From NCBI GenBank assembly GCA_013339765.2, contig CM023448.1:330664941-330728940 (forward strand): 64,000 nt of DNA, given 5' to 3'. Below, piece after piece: positions 32,917 through 48,430 of the stretch (position 1 is its first letter; each line of letters opens with the position of its first letter). Made by a program: the position numbers and the translations under genes. A model generated the notes under the pieces. It was not told where the DNA came from and searched no databases. It was given only the letters and a program-made list of their open reading frames with translations. This DNA is from Haemaphysalis longicornis. Lineage: Eukaryota; Arthropoda; Arachnida; Ixodida; Ixodidae.

Positions 32917-33657
32917 CAGAGTTTTAGCTGACCGTTTTTGACGGCCCGCTCCATTCCGATAGCAAGTGGGAACGCCATTGCGCATGCGTGGCGCGCTCCG
33001 TCGCAAGTGGCGTTACCGGAGCGGGGCCCCGTTCCGCTCACCGCGCTCTCTGAGCGTACCCTTGCGGCAGCTTGCGCTACTCGGGGAATTCCAACATGGC
33101 TGCCCCCAGCGAGGCGAGCGCGCTACTTGCGAACTCCGTTTCTTCAGTTCAAACATGGCCGAAGAAACCGCGAAAGCGCTTCCAAACCGGCAAAGATGTC
33201 ACACACCTCAACGAAGTTTAGAAAGGAAGCGAAAAGCGCCGACCAAATCCCGTACCTACTTCTGTGCAGCTCCCAGAAAGACAGCCTTGTCTTGACTATC
33301 CGAAAGTTGAACGGCTTCTTTTAAATTATTTAGACCATTATATCGTGTCAGTGACCACATTATATAGCAAAGGTAAAATAAGCTAACAAACACGGTATTT
33401 CCTTTTACTTTAATATAAAGAAAATAAGGAAATATAAATTCTTTATTTAAATAAATTGAAGAAAATATAAATTCTTATATATTCTTTTGGATAAAGTTTT
33501 GGTTTCCACACACACAGGGCACGACCAGTGACGCGAATGAATCCCCGCCGAGGAACATACGGTTAACTAAAAGCCTTTCTGCTGCTGACGCTCCGGTTGT
33601 GCTGAGCGGGCCGTCGAGAGCGGAGCGGACCGTCAGAAACGGTCAGCTAAAACTCTC
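32917..33657. mobile_element. 741-bp TA-flanked TIR MITE
   Basis: The left end CAGAGTTTTAGCTGACCGTT and the reverse complement of the right end, GAGAGTTTTAGCTGACCGTT, match over about 36 bp with few differences (continuing TGACGG-CCGCTCC). TA lies on both sides (32915-32916 and 33658-33659). The left interior is GC-rich and the right interior AT-rich, with GAAATATAAATTCT repeated near 33430 and 33460. No transposase frame is visible, so it is non-autonomous. The TA flanks fit a Tc1/mariner-like or similar TA-targeting transposase. Confidence 0.75.
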
Positions 33658-33754
33658 TATTGTCTGCAGGCAACCGAGAATGTGACATTTCGTTGGCGCC
33701 GCCTTGCCCTCGGCGCGCCGCCACCAACAATGTTACATGTTACTTTAATTAATT

Positions 33755-33982
33755 GTGGGGTTCAACGCGGCGACACTACACGGGTGATGAGGCGCGTCGT
33801 AGTGGAGGGCTTCGGGTTAACTTTGACCACCTGGGGATCTGTAATGTTCGCCGAAATCGCCAACAGACGGGCGGCTTTGCTTTTCGCCTCCATCAGAAAA
33901 GCGGCCGCCGCGGCCGGGAATCGAAACCGCGTCCTTGGCCTCAGCAGCACAACACCTTACCCGCTCAGCCACCGCGGCGGGT
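33755..33982 (-). mobile_element. tRNA-derived SINE, nearly full length
   Basis: Minus orientation. The tRNA-like head at the right end (GCCACCGCGGCGGGT) includes GGGAATCGAAACC, the B box in reverse. GCCTCCATCAGAAAAGCGGC follows and then the body to GGGGTTCAACGCG. A few substitutions show moderate age. No target duplication was identified. Confidence 0.85.
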
Positions 33983-35788
33983 GCCAGCAACAACGTATTG
34001 TTGCGAGAAGGAAAAGGCGGCGACGTTACAAATGACGATGAAGGAGTGGGCAGCACGCGCTGCCCACTCGCTGGGCGCTGCCATGGCCACCATGTACACA
34101 TACTGCAAATAGAGCGCTCATCATACTTAACCAACATTCGTCTCATTTGCTCTGCCGGCACGTAACAATATCTTTTCAGTGTCGGTACGCATCCCTTTCC
34201 TCATGTCGAGACCCCGAACAGGGCCTTGACAGTGTTGTGATTTACCAGAGGGGGAAAAGGGCGTGGGTATACATTACGAAGTTGATGGTACGGGAAATAG
34301 AAAGGCCGGAAATGACATTGACCGCGGGTTATCAACCACGGATGGTCGAACCGTTTCGTCGTGAACTGGTAACCGTTACTTGATTTTTTGGTTCAGTTTC
34401 GGTTCGGATACAGTGAAGAAAAATACTGGTTCGGTTCAGATTGTCGGTTCGGGTTCGGTTCCGGTTCAACACACTGCTTAAAACATAAGTAGGCGTAAAA
34501 GCAACACTCTAGTTTTTTCTCTTTCTTTTTTTTTACGCCATCCTGAGCGGTCACCTTTAGCGAAGGAATAGATTTCTGTAGGCAGTTTTCCCCCTTTAAG
34601 ATGGAGAATTTTTTATCAGATGCTGATATTGATAATGATACCAATGATACCAAGATTTGTAAGAATCGCCTTTAATTAGTGAGGTATTTAGGCCTCATAA
34701 CAATTAAAATTATAGCAACCCTACTTATTTTAATGACCTCAAAACAACGATTACAATAAACAGTCATTGTTGCGTCGAGCAAACGGGATTGAAATACAAA
34801 AAAAAAAGAATGAAAACAGGCAGCCCTTTCTAGGTCCCTGAGATAGAACCAAACATATAGCATTCATTATCGGAGAAGCAGCCAAGTGCGGTACTTAATA
34901 CTACAGTACGAATTTCTCTTTGATTCCTCTGGTAACCCGCGCTCTGCTTACTTTGCTTCAAGGGCTGCCAATCGCGCTACGCGTTTGCCGGGTGCTTTGC
35001 CCCATAGAGTTTCTTTGCCCAGCCGGCCGGTCGGAGTGGGGCCGCCCCCTCTCTTACCTTTACAGAAGCTCCGATCAGGCTTGTTCCTTTCAGCAAACCG
35101 CATGGCGTAGCTCCTAGCTCCCATGAATGAAGAAATAGGCTTTTCTGTGCGTCAGAGCAGAAGTCATCTAGTCGTTTTGTACAACCGCCCGAAAAATGAA
35201 AATCGTTGCATTGATATGGGCAATGAAACCAAAATAAGCAAACGTGTTTCCTGAGAGGAAGAAGACACAACAGCGGCAATTTGTAGCGGGGTTACACTAA
35301 TGATAAAAAGCCACACGTTATTATTGTGGTGGAACATAAATATGTAGAGAAGTGCTGTATTGTGACTTTTTTGCTTCGAAGAAATGACGCTACCAGTGAG
35401 CTAAGGTGCGCGACTCGTAGCTGCGTTCGGACGGCCAGCGATATGCGATATGCGTAAAGCGTCAGGTTGTTGGGCGAGTCTGGAGTCTCCGAAAAGAAAC
35501 TTTTTATTACTAACGATTTTAGCACAGCCAGTATTAGAGGAGAGCGCGACCACAAGCGGCGCTGCGAAACGTGTCTTCGTGACGCCGGCTTAGCGATACC
35601 CGCATTTGTCGTTTGCTTCGCTCGGACTCGCTCTGCCTGCTGTTCTTCGCACTCGGTTGGCGTTTTATGCTCGCCCGCAACAGATCTTACGTGAGCATAA
35701 CATTTTATCACAAATAAAACATCGAATCGTATAATCGCGCACAAGGCATGATTTCAAGTAGGGCGCTTTGTTCCCATTCCGGGGGAAA
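33983..35788. repeat. Unassigned DNA with GGTTCG repeats
   Basis: A degenerate GGTTCG/GGTTCC array lies at about 34390-34470. The rest, about 1.7 kb, holds no recognised gene. ORFs near 34886-35280 and 35292-35744 show no known domain. Confidence 0.5.
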
Positions 35789-36033
35789 CATTGATTGATT
35801 GATTGTAGGGTTTGACGCGCCGACGCAACGCAGGTGATGAGACGCGCCGTAGTGGAGGGCTCCGGATTAATTTTGACCACCTGGGGATCTTTAATGTGCG
35901 CCGAAATCTCGCACACACGGGCGTTTTCGCTTTTTGCCTCCATCAGAAAAGCGGCCACTGCGACCGGGTAATCGAACTTGCGTCCTCGGGCTCAGCAGCA
36001 CAACGCCTTAGCCACTGAGCCACCGCGGCGGGT
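35789..36033 (-). mobile_element. tRNA-derived SINE with GATT (CAAT) tail
   Basis: The simple tail (ATTGATTGATTGATTG, 35789-35805) is at the left, so the element is on the minus strand. The body TAGGGTTTGACGCGCCGACG through TTAATTTTGACCACCTGGGG and the reversed tRNA-like head GAGCCACCGCGGCGGGT are complete. The B box is mutated (GGTAATCGAACTT). No target duplication was seen. Confidence 0.85.
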
Positions 36034-37091
36034 ACCGTAATTATTTTGACGCCCCTGTCATGTCTTTTCAGCCGACAGGGTTGGTAGGGTTGGAAACATT
36101 GTCGCCTTCGCACCATTCCTTGCGTAGCCTATCTTGTGCGAAGCGCGCAGAGTTCGAGCTTCTTATTGCTAAAAATATTCAAGGGTTGGCTTCTCTATCA
36201 GCAATCCATAAAACAAGAAGAACAAGCCGGATGCTAATAACCGACAGCCAAGAAAGCGCAAGACCAATACGAATTCCCCGCCCTCCTTTTGTAGGTTGTT
36301 TCGGCTTTGCCAAAAGGTATCACCATCCTCAATAACCGTTTGCAGGCGGAGTGTAGAATATTTCTGTAACCTTGCGGAATGCTCGAAGGTATAGTATTAT
36401 CGCTTTTCGTTGTCATGACATGTGAGCATGTCGGCATGCACCAGCTAAGGTAGCAAAGAAATGTAGGCTGCAATCAGCATAGCCTTCTGTTTGTCCACAA
36501 AACAATCGTGGTTTCAGCCTCGTCCGATATTTGTTCAATCGCCATAATGGGCGAGCTCGAATATGCAAACTGTTACCGCACAAGCGGAGTGTAGCAGACG
36601 ACAGCGACGCGAGTCCCTAAGCTGAAGTAAAGAGTCAGGGGGCGCCACTCAAACAACTTACCGCCATACAGTAGGAGTGCGATTTCTGCACTTGTTGGGC
36701 GCGCATAAGCCAACGCTTCCGTGACCTACTCTGGTCCCCGGCCCGTTGCGTTTTGTTATGTTTAAATATATACTTGGGAGTAAGTCTCCCCACCCAATAT
36801 CTCCACAATCAGGCAACACAAGTGGCTGCAGGGAAGAAAGAAAAAAAAAAAGTACAGTAAACGGCCTACGTGTTATGGAGCCCTTGGCCCTTTATTAGGG
36901 TCCTTAATGGGAAACCCACTCTTTCATTTCTCCCTTCCCCGCAGCCCCTTTTGTTGCTCGATTACGGCGATAGTGAGCAGCGAGACTGATGCTCGTATGA
37001 TCGAAAGGTGGCCTAAATCGATCTGCTCTCCTTCAGTCTGTGCAATTGTTTGCTTTTAAAAACAATCCATGCGACAATCAGATGTATGACG
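36034..37091. other. Unassigned DNA
   Basis: About 1 kb without a recognised gene. The 91-codon plus-strand frame at 36060-36335 has no motif that I know. Confidence 0.4.
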
Positions 37092-37092
37092 C

Positions 37093-37175
<83 letters not shown>

Positions 37176-37212
37176 TATATATATAAATATATATATATTA
37201 TATATATATATC
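37092..37212. repeat. AT dinucleotide microsatellite
   Basis: An almost pure TA array with a few interruptions, including ATATTATATA variants near 37165-37200. Confidence 0.95.
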
Positions 37213-37295
37213 TGTGTGCGTGCATGGGTGTGTGTGAGCGTATGCGCGTGTACGTGTGCGTGTTCGTGTGCGTATGCGTGCGCGTGCGCGTCCGT

Positions 37296-37328
<33 letters not shown>

Positions 37329-37378
37329 GGCGTGTGGGCGTGCGCGCGCGTGTGTGTGTGTGCGTGTGTGTGTGTGGG
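37213..37378. repeat. GT/CG alternating microsatellite
   Basis: GTGTGCGTGC-type units directly follow the AT array. Alternating purine-pyrimidine sequence over about 285 bp in total can take Z-DNA or cruciform forms. ORFs across it are meaningless. Confidence 0.95.
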
Positions 37379-37505
37379 TCTAGAAGGCAAAAAAACTCAC
37401 AAAGCTCGCACAAATAGTATAAATAGAGTCGGGTACACAGCAAGAACAATAACAAAGAAGGTTTACTCACGTAGCTGCAATAGGGCTTGCCTTCATCAGA
37501 GTACA

Positions 37506-38236
37506 GTTACATGAAGTTGCTGTGACGCTTATTCGCCAAGGGGAACACGCAATGAGGTGGTAACTATTGATGTCGGTGGCTTAAGTAACGAAAAACGCAT
37601 AAAGAACTATTTTTGCGGCTGGAGTAAGCTGGCATGTTTGTATTAAAGAGTTATGCGCAATCTTGTTTCTACGTAGTTTCATTTGGCAGAATTCTCCTAG
37701 CGCATTCGTACTCCGCAATATCGAACTGCGAAGTTTAACTGCCGTCCGCATGATTACGCATTCTAGACAGCGACGACCGGCGCAAAGCTCCTCCCTTTTG
37801 TGACGTGCCTACTGTGCGTGGTGTCTAGTTTTATAACGGGGTGGAGGCATAGGCAAAGGTGATAACTGGCCCCCTTTCAGCCTTGGTTGGCGTTATCACA
37901 ATCTGCAGTAGGCGGAACCACTATCGAAACACAAAACAAAAGTGAGGAGCTTTGCGCCGGTCTTCATTGTCTAGCATGCATAATCATGAGAACGGCAATT
38001 GGACTTCGCAGTTCGATATCTTGGAGTACGGATGCGCTAGAAGAATTCTGCCAAATGAAACTGCGTAGAAACACGATTGCGTCTAACCTTTCATTACAAA
38101 CATGCCTGATTACTGCAGCCACTAAAAAGTTTATTATTAAGTTTTAGTTAATTAAGCCACCGATATCAATAATTACCACCTAATTCTGTGTTCCCCTGGG
38201 CGTATAACCTCACTGTTGAGGTCGTCTTCACGTAAA
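37506..38236. mobile_element. Long foldback element (~730 bp)
   Basis: The left part 37510-37810 is matched by the reverse complement of 37935-38235. Shared blocks include TTTCATTTGGCAGAATTCT, ATATCGAACTGCGAAGT, ACCGGCGCAAAGCTCCTC and AGGGGAACAC. Identity is roughly 80-85% by eye. The loop is about 120 bp. No coding frame survives. It looks like an old foldback DNA element or a large MITE. Its ends blur near GTTACATGAAGT and ACTTCACGTAA, and I found no target duplication. Confidence 0.8.
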
Positions 38237-39282
38237 GCCAAGCACCTAATTTCAAAAAAACCTGTCGACTTAATCTTGATCACACTGTATATTGCACATG
38301 CATATTGGGGCGGCAACGAAATGTCAAGCGGTCATCTTTTGAATGTCGTTCCGAGATTTTCTTCAGGTTCTCTGATTACACCGCCCTGCCTCGTCTCCGC
38401 CCCAGGGATCGTTGTCGGCACCCGAGAAGTGCGCGAAGCGAATATTCAGCTCTTTTCCACGTACATCGCTTTGACGAAAACGTCCTTCTAAAAACACGTA
38501 TGAATGGGCTTCGCGCCTTGCGGCTTCCTTGCTTTAAGCGCGGACAGTAATTGCAACTGCTATACTTCTTCTGGCGCCTTTACCTTTTATGTCGTGGATG
38601 GGACGCTAAAGTAATTCAGAACTACACTGCATGATGAAAGCTTTCCCGATAAAAGAGTATGGCGCCTGTGAGTAAGGAAAGTGCGCAGTTCCGTGAAATA
38701 CTTTTTAGAAAGCTGTATTCACTCTTTACTTCATATGCAGAAAATCGCAGTTGTAGAGCGGAGTTAAATTATTGTCGCCCGGTAGAGTGCCAAAGAAAGC
38801 TAACACTTTCAGTTTTTACATTACAAAAAGGTTGTCTAGCTCGAAGTTCGTCTTTTTTTTTTAATGCCCTCAAACCCCTAGCCCGTTGTTGCTTGTCCGC
38901 ATGCAAGGCATAACAGGTTCCCTCCCAGCCTACTGTATATTTTTAGAATCGAATGGCCGAATACCAAATCCGCATGGGGAACAAAACAGTAATGAATGAT
39001 GCTTTTCGGGAAAATATTTTGTTTTTCGACCCCAGCTTTTCTCTTGCAAAACTTGGTACCCTCCAAATATTCCAGCACTTCATCTTCGAGGGAATTCGTG
39101 CAGTGTTGAGCTCCGGAAGAAAATGCACCCTCCGTGTAACGACGGCGATGGTTGAACGCGAAACTTTTTCGTGAGGGATTCCTGTGTTGAAAGCTTCGCT
39201 ATAAAAAAAGAAAAACTTAAGGCGGGCTTCACCTGTGAAAGAGTATATTTGAGGCGAAGTACGCTTTAGAGGTGCAAGTTGA
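38237..39282. other. Unassigned DNA
   Basis: No gene recognised. Several 60-90 codon frames on both strands overlap near 38300-38550 and 38880-39170 without known motifs. Confidence 0.4.
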
Positions 39283-39553
39283 CTTTTCTTCAGTGGCCTT
39301 GAGGTGGCCTATAGACACCATCAGTGTGACATAGAAAGCTTCGCTTTAAGTTTCGACAGTGCCGGAATGGCGTATCGGATAAACGTCGGCTCCGTAAAGC
39401 GAGAGGCCTAGGTTCGATTCTGACCACATGAATTGTTCTGTGTTTCTTTAACTTCACCCACGATCATCATCATATTCCGAGAAAGTTGGCTTTCCTGCAG
39501 TGGGTTTTGAGGTGGACTACAGACGCCATCAGTGAGACACAAAGCTTCGCTTT
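39283..39553 (+). repeat. Diverged direct repeats around a tRNA-like sequence
   Basis: A block at about 39288-39348 (CAGTGGCCTTGAGGTGG...GACACCATCAGTGTGACA...AAAGCTTCGCTTTAA) recurs at about 39496-39553, roughly 205 bases downstream. Between them, 39358-39430 has an A-box-like TGGCGTATCGG and a B box GGTTCGATTCT. This resembles a tRNA-derived SINE head with loop CCGTAAA-type sequence. It is not a credible functional tRNA because the stems pair poorly. Confidence 0.6.
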
Positions 39554-39734
39554 AAAAGTCATTTCCAGTGTGTACAGTGGTGCCATTCGTAATGATCGCA
39601 GAAAGTCGGATACATACAAATACCTACCCTTATCCCACCTGCCTCCCCCTCACCTTCCCCACCCAGTAACCTTCCCTCTGTATTTACTGTTCCCAGCCTG
39701 GCACGCTCTACCATAAAATTTAAGCGTGCGAACA

Positions 39735-39945
39735 CACTCCATATCCCCCCCCCCTCTCCAACCCATCCTTTGAGAAGTGGAGGGCTTCCCTGGCCAGCCC
39801 AGACCCGGATATCCAGATTAACCTAGTGACCCGAACCAGGACAGCCAGTAGAAGCCTGTCAGTACCAGACTAAGGGCTTCTTTCACGGGGCGAGGCCCAT
39901 AACGTCAGCCTCCGCCTGTCAAAAAAATATTTATTCTCCCTCTCT
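39735..39945 (+). mobile_element. LINE 3'-terminal scrap
   Basis: The frame near 39766 reads EKWRASLASPDPDIQINLVTRTR, resembling the W-E-x-x-L-x-S-x-D-x-x-x-Q-x-x-L-V-x-R-A-R segment that ends several RNase H LINEs in this window. A short 3' UTR ends near a TCTCCCTCTCTCC stretch. Only the last ~70 codons remain. Confidence 0.45.
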
Positions 39946-43827
<3,882 letters not shown>

Positions 43828-43837
<10 letters not shown>

Positions 43838-44117
43838 TTTGGCCTCCTGGGGTTCGTTTGTTTCTTTAATACATGACAAAAACAGGAGAGGTTGACGCCA
43901 GGTGTGAGCGCCGACTACTCCCTACGTTAGTTGTAAGGTTCCTATGAAGTCATTGCAAAGTTCACTGAGTTGGAGAGAGTCTTTAACGCGCGCCGAATTC
44001 TCGACACACGGGCGTTTTTGTTTTTCGCACTCATCAGAAAAACGGCCGCCGGGAATCAAATCGAAATATTTGGACTCAGCGGTACAATGTCTCACCCATT
44101 GAGCTACCACGGCGGGT
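43828..44117 (-). mobile_element. tRNA-derived SINE interrupted by ~110 bp
   Basis: SINE body sequence (GGGTTAATTTTGGCCTCCTGGGG) at 43830-43852 stops, unrelated DNA follows, and the SINE resumes at TCTTTAACGCGCGCCGAA near 43980 through the reversed head ending ACCACGGCGGGTAC. TCTTTAA occurs at 43863-43869 and 43980-43986, flanking the extra DNA. The head is old and its B box is altered. Confidence 0.7.
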
Positions 44118-44202
44118 ACACTACACGGCGGGTACAATAACATCCTCAAGAAATAAGCGCTCCTATAATAAACTATTAGCTGCTGTCGCCATAGGTCGGC
44201 GT

Positions 44203-45075
44203 ACTCACTCGTGAGTACACTCATTTGTGCTCAAACTCGCGAGTGATTACGATGATGAGTGAGTACAGACCCAGACAAAAAAATGAGTAAGATGATGAGT
44301 GAGTACAGGCCCGGACGAAAAATGTGAGCACAATGACGAGTGAGCACAGACTTGAGTACATGTACTCGTGAGTAGTACTCGTGAGTACTGTACTCGCAAT
44401 ACATGCACTTGCGAGTAGTACTCACCAGTACAGTACCCATTAGTGATAAGTACAGTAACCGCCAGTACAAACTTGTGAGTTTGATCACGCATTTGAATCA
44501 CGACGCGCGTGCACGAGTCTCACGCATTTTGCGGTGCCGCAGGGAGGGCAAAATGAGATTGTAAGGGGGAAAACTGCCGTCCTTGCCATTCCCTCTACCG
44601 CAGCTCTCGGCACTCGCTCGCCACGGAGTTGCCTTAGCGAAAGCAAGGGCAGGCATGGTGGCTTCACTCGACTTGCTCAGATCAAATTATAGGTCAGTAG
44701 ACCTAGTTTAGCGCGTGAATGCGAGCGTTTGATCGCGACAACAAATTAGTAGAAACATTTTTGAATACAAATAATTGCCAGTGAAGATTGTGTGAGAATT
44801 AGTAAAAGAGTAATTAGATTCAGTAAGAGTGAGCACAGATTGAGTAAGATTGAGAGTGAGTACAGATTGAGTACAAGTGAGTACAGATCAGTTTAGTACG
44901 AGTGAGCACAGATTATGTACGAGTACTCGTGAGGGCTAGTGAGTGTGAGTACAGATGAGTACAGACGAGTACGATTACAAGTGAGTATGTGGTGGGTGAG
45001 TACGAGTGATTTTGAGTACAGACGAGCTTTTCGAGTCTTAGTTCGAGTGAGTACAGCGTGAAGTAAAAAAAATTG
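44203..45075. repeat. GAGTAC-rich minisatellite, array 1
   Basis: Irregular units such as GAGTGAGTACAGA and GAGTACGAGTACTCGTGAG recur at 44203-44490 and 44828-45075, with ordinary sequence (44500-44820) between them. GTAC and GAGTACTC are self-complementary, so local hairpins are likely. The 3' ~200 bp is copied at 46856-47031. Confidence 0.8.
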
Positions 45076-46762
45076 TGATTGAGTTTGAATGAGTTCTTTC
45101 TGTATGGTGCATTCCCATTTTATCATGAGACTTCGTATCCTAGGCGGCGACACAAATTTGCCTACCTGTTTTTTTCATTTCTTGAGCTAAAACGAGGCAT
45201 GGTATGGCTGCTGTTTGGCTTCGTCGTTGCTCATTATGATACCTCGATGCCACATTACTCACTGACAACCACTAACGTAAGACACTTCAGTAAACAAAAT
45301 ATACCACAGTGTTTTACTCTTTTCTCTTGGTATTTTGTTCCTTATGGAGAGAACTACCAAAAGGCCAGATTGCGCTTATGGTTGATCATTGCACCTTTAG
45401 TAAGCCTATAGCGTGTCTTATTTATTTTCCATGTGAACAATTAAAGCACCCTCTAGGAGCCTGTAGCCTTACTCCCCTTTCACTGCTCTATTCTGAAAAT
45501 ACAGCGAAGCAGCATGAGCAGTGTAAGGTTAGGGGAGCGGCAACTTTTATTAAAAACCATAGGACGTCTGTAATCATGATTTTCATGAACTCAAGCGCTG
45601 GTGTAAATACTTCGTTCAGCTACGCAATCTATATATGAGAAGGCAAGCTGCCGACCCGAAGTTAAAGGCAAACAATTGGGAAAATAAACTATCGTAAAAC
45701 ACACAAGCAATGCTGTTCAAACAGCGTAAACACCAATAAATTAGGCACATTACCACAACGTGATGCGTAAACTAATACTGCGTAAATAGCGCTACCATTA
45801 GACGCACAGAGGAAGTATGACATCCTCTGCGCCCTTCGTTTGTACGTCTAATTTTGGCGCTGTTTCCGTAGGCTACCAGGTGGTAACTAGTCTAACAAGA
45901 TATTTTAGGAAACTACCCATTCCTCCTGCAGAGAAGAGCACGACAATAATTGAAGTTTTGATAATACAAGCAGTACATTTGGGGGTTACGTTACACGCAC
46001 GCTCGCAACCGCACGCAAACGCGCGCGCGCTTTGAGAGTTGAGAGTACTGCAGGGAACGGAATTGAACCAAACTTCGAAATTCGTGCACTCAGTTTATCA
46101 TCGTGTTCAGTGCAGGTTTCGTGAGCTTTGGATATTCTGTATAATCAAGATGTTATTTTTCATTTTTAATTTTATGCAGGGTGGCTTTTTTGCTTTGAAC
46201 ACCCACTCCGACTTTTATAACGCAGTACACTGAATCTGTAGCCGCCAACCTACCCACGTAACCTCAGACGATGGCCGTACCGTAGGCAGAAGTCGAAACA
46301 GACACTAAAAACGTGCCTCGGCTTTTATAATTGTGTTTTGTAAGCAACGAAAGATAAACCGAACTGAAAGGACAGATTTAGGCGCTCATGACGTTGATGT
46401 CGTCCCTAAAGCATGTAATTGCTACTTTCAAACACGGGGAAATATATTCATTTCAACATTAAACTTTGAGAAACACAAGTAGAGTCAGGGTGTCAAATAA
46501 CAACCATTTTAATCAGGGCTTATTTTTTCCCATGCGACATTTCTTGCTCGACCGTAGTTTCAAAGTGTCTTTTTAAGATTTTTCGCAGCGTTTGTCGCCG
46601 GGTATCTAAACTGACGAAGAGAGAAGGTAGGTGTAAAAACATAAAAGAATTGAATGTGGTAAAAAAATGGCTCAGCTTGCACAAGTGGTGCAAGGCTGGA
46701 GAAACAGCAGAGCTGGCGGCCTCTCTCCCTTCGTCGGAGACCCGGATGTTGCACCTCACATA
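45076..46762. other. Unassigned DNA between minisatellite arrays
   Basis: About 1.7 kb of sequence with no recognised gene. ORFs of 60-110 codons occur on both strands without known domains. Confidence 0.4.
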
Positions 46763-47031
46763 GATAGTACGAGTGAGTACAGATTGAGTACGAGTACTCG
46801 TGAGGACTAATGAATTTGAGCACAGATTGAGTATGAGTACAAGTGAGTACAGATTCAGTACTAGTACTCGTGAGGGCTAGTGAGTGTGAGTACAGATGAG
46901 TATGATTACAAGTGAGAGTGGTGGGTGCGTACGAGTGATTATGAGTACAGACGAGCTTTTTGAGTCTGAGTTTGAGTGACTACAGCGTGAAGTAAAAAAA
47001 CTGTGATTGAGTTTGAGTGAGTTCTTTCTGT
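46763..47031. repeat. GAGTAC-rich minisatellite, array 2
   Basis: The same units as array 1. From GTACTCGTGAGGGCTAGTGA to GAGTGAGTTCTTTCTG it parallels 44920-45103 with about 90% identity, so it is a duplicated block. Confidence 0.8.
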
Positions 47032-47066
47032 TCTGCCGACCAATGACTCTTCACATCTCAATAGGT

Positions 47067-47412
47067 GACTGGTAAAAAGCGCAAACGCTCATGGGTATAT
47101 TGTCTGCTCCCGCCAATTCCGTTTCAACAGCTCTCCTGGTCTCCCGTGCGCCGGCGGCTTTCGCGCGCGTGCACGCTTGTTGTTTATTTGTTTTCACCGA
47201 AAAAAAACGCTCATTCATCGCGCATTCGATTAATAACAATGATTAATCCTACTAGGATCTTCCCTGAAAGGTAAGCCCTTTGTGAAAGATAAACACGATG
47301 CACACACGCGCGTGCAAGCCGCCGGCGTACGGGAGGCCAGGAGGGCTCTCGAACCGGAAGTGGCGGAAGCAGACGACGTACCCATGAGCCTTTGCACTTT
47401 TTACTGGTTTTA
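47067..47412. mobile_element. Foldback element with ~140-bp arms
   Basis: 47067-47206 matches the reverse complement of 47278-47412. Shared blocks include GCTCATGGGTA, CGCCGGCGGCTT, CTCCTGG and ACTGGTAAAAAG. Identity is about 80-85% by eye and the loop about 70 bp. There is no coding frame. No target duplication was found. It lies directly after minisatellite array 2. Confidence 0.75.
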
Positions 47413-47639
47413 CTGGTTTTTATTGCGAAGGTGGCCGAACGTTTTTTCACAGACTTATTTATAAATTGTAATATAAAAATGTGTATAAGATAAGAAAACA
47501 AAAATAAGATGTTGTTTGGGCGCAGACCGTCTTTTTAAATTTTTGTGCCGGTGGGGTATACCAACCGCCCCCCCCCCCCCTAACCCCTCCAAAAACAATA
47601 CGTCTGACTACGCCACTGATATCGCTACCCTTTTACTCT
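47413..47639. repeat. Spacer with C run
   Basis: AT-rich sequence followed by a C run at about 47568-47580. No gene recognised. Confidence 0.6.
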
Positions 47640-47671
47640 GGCTAGTATAGTGGCAGTGTCGATGGGGAGGT

Positions 47672-48430
47672 GTGAGTCCACTTGCAAGCATCATGACACG
47701 CATTCTTGTACATAAGGGTGCCGTCAGCATTATAGCTGGGGATTTTAATGCACAACACCCCGCATGGGGGTACAAGAAAACTACCGCCAAGGGAAGGAAA
47801 CTGGAAACGCTGATCTGCAACTCCGGGTATACGATCCACAACAATACCAACGAATTCACCAGGGAAGGCAACTCAGTCGAACGAGATACCAACCCAGACT
47901 TGACGCTGTACAAGGGAGCCTACAAGTGTAGCTGGACGAACACACGGGAAACACTAACGAGTGATCACGTCATTATCGGGACCCACTTAAGTATTCGAGG
48001 ACTCAAGAAAGAGAGAAAGTCCATCCGTCTCACAAATTGGCATAAATTTCGGCACAACGAGGATCAGGAAACACCCCTTGAGGATCTCGATCAGTGGTTA
48101 GGACAACTGCAAGTGCGAATGGACAAACATTCCACAGAAGTCCAAGCCAACGAGCAGTACCCTGATATAGACGCCCATCTTCTACATCTATGGGAAGCGC
48201 GGCATGGAGTTGTTAAGAGGTGGAAAAAACAAAAACACAATAAAAGACTCAAGCTCAGGATTGCCTGTATCTCCAAACAAGCACAGGATTATGCAGAGGC
48301 GCTTACACGTACCAACTGGCATAACCTGTGCGAGAAGCTCAACGGCAACCTCAGCGCCAAACGTACGTGGGCACTTTTACGCAGCCTCATACAGCCAACC
48401 AGTCCACGACAGACAAAGCTAAGAACATAA
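47672..48430 (+). pseudogene. LINE endonuclease C-terminal half and linker
   Basis: A 252-codon frame begins inside the AP-endonuclease domain. The catalytic GDFNAQHPAWGY motif lies near 47738, PDLTLYKG near 47900 and the SDH catalytic motif (TSDHVIIGTHL) near 47960. Linker sequence that precedes the RT follows, rich in Lys and Gln. The N-terminal QE and RR motifs of the domain are missing, so it could not cut DNA. The frame ends in the linker, and the RT frame overlaps it from 48328. The ATG at 47672 is only an in-frame codon and not a true start. Confidence 0.8.

Noticed and set aside
37050..37514. 154-codon ORF through the AT/GT repeat
   Set aside because: It is a translation of a dinucleotide microsatellite.
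44203..47031. CRISPR-like array
   Set aside because: Units are irregular, spacers are not of uniform length or unique, and the sequence context is an animal genome; it is a minisatellite.
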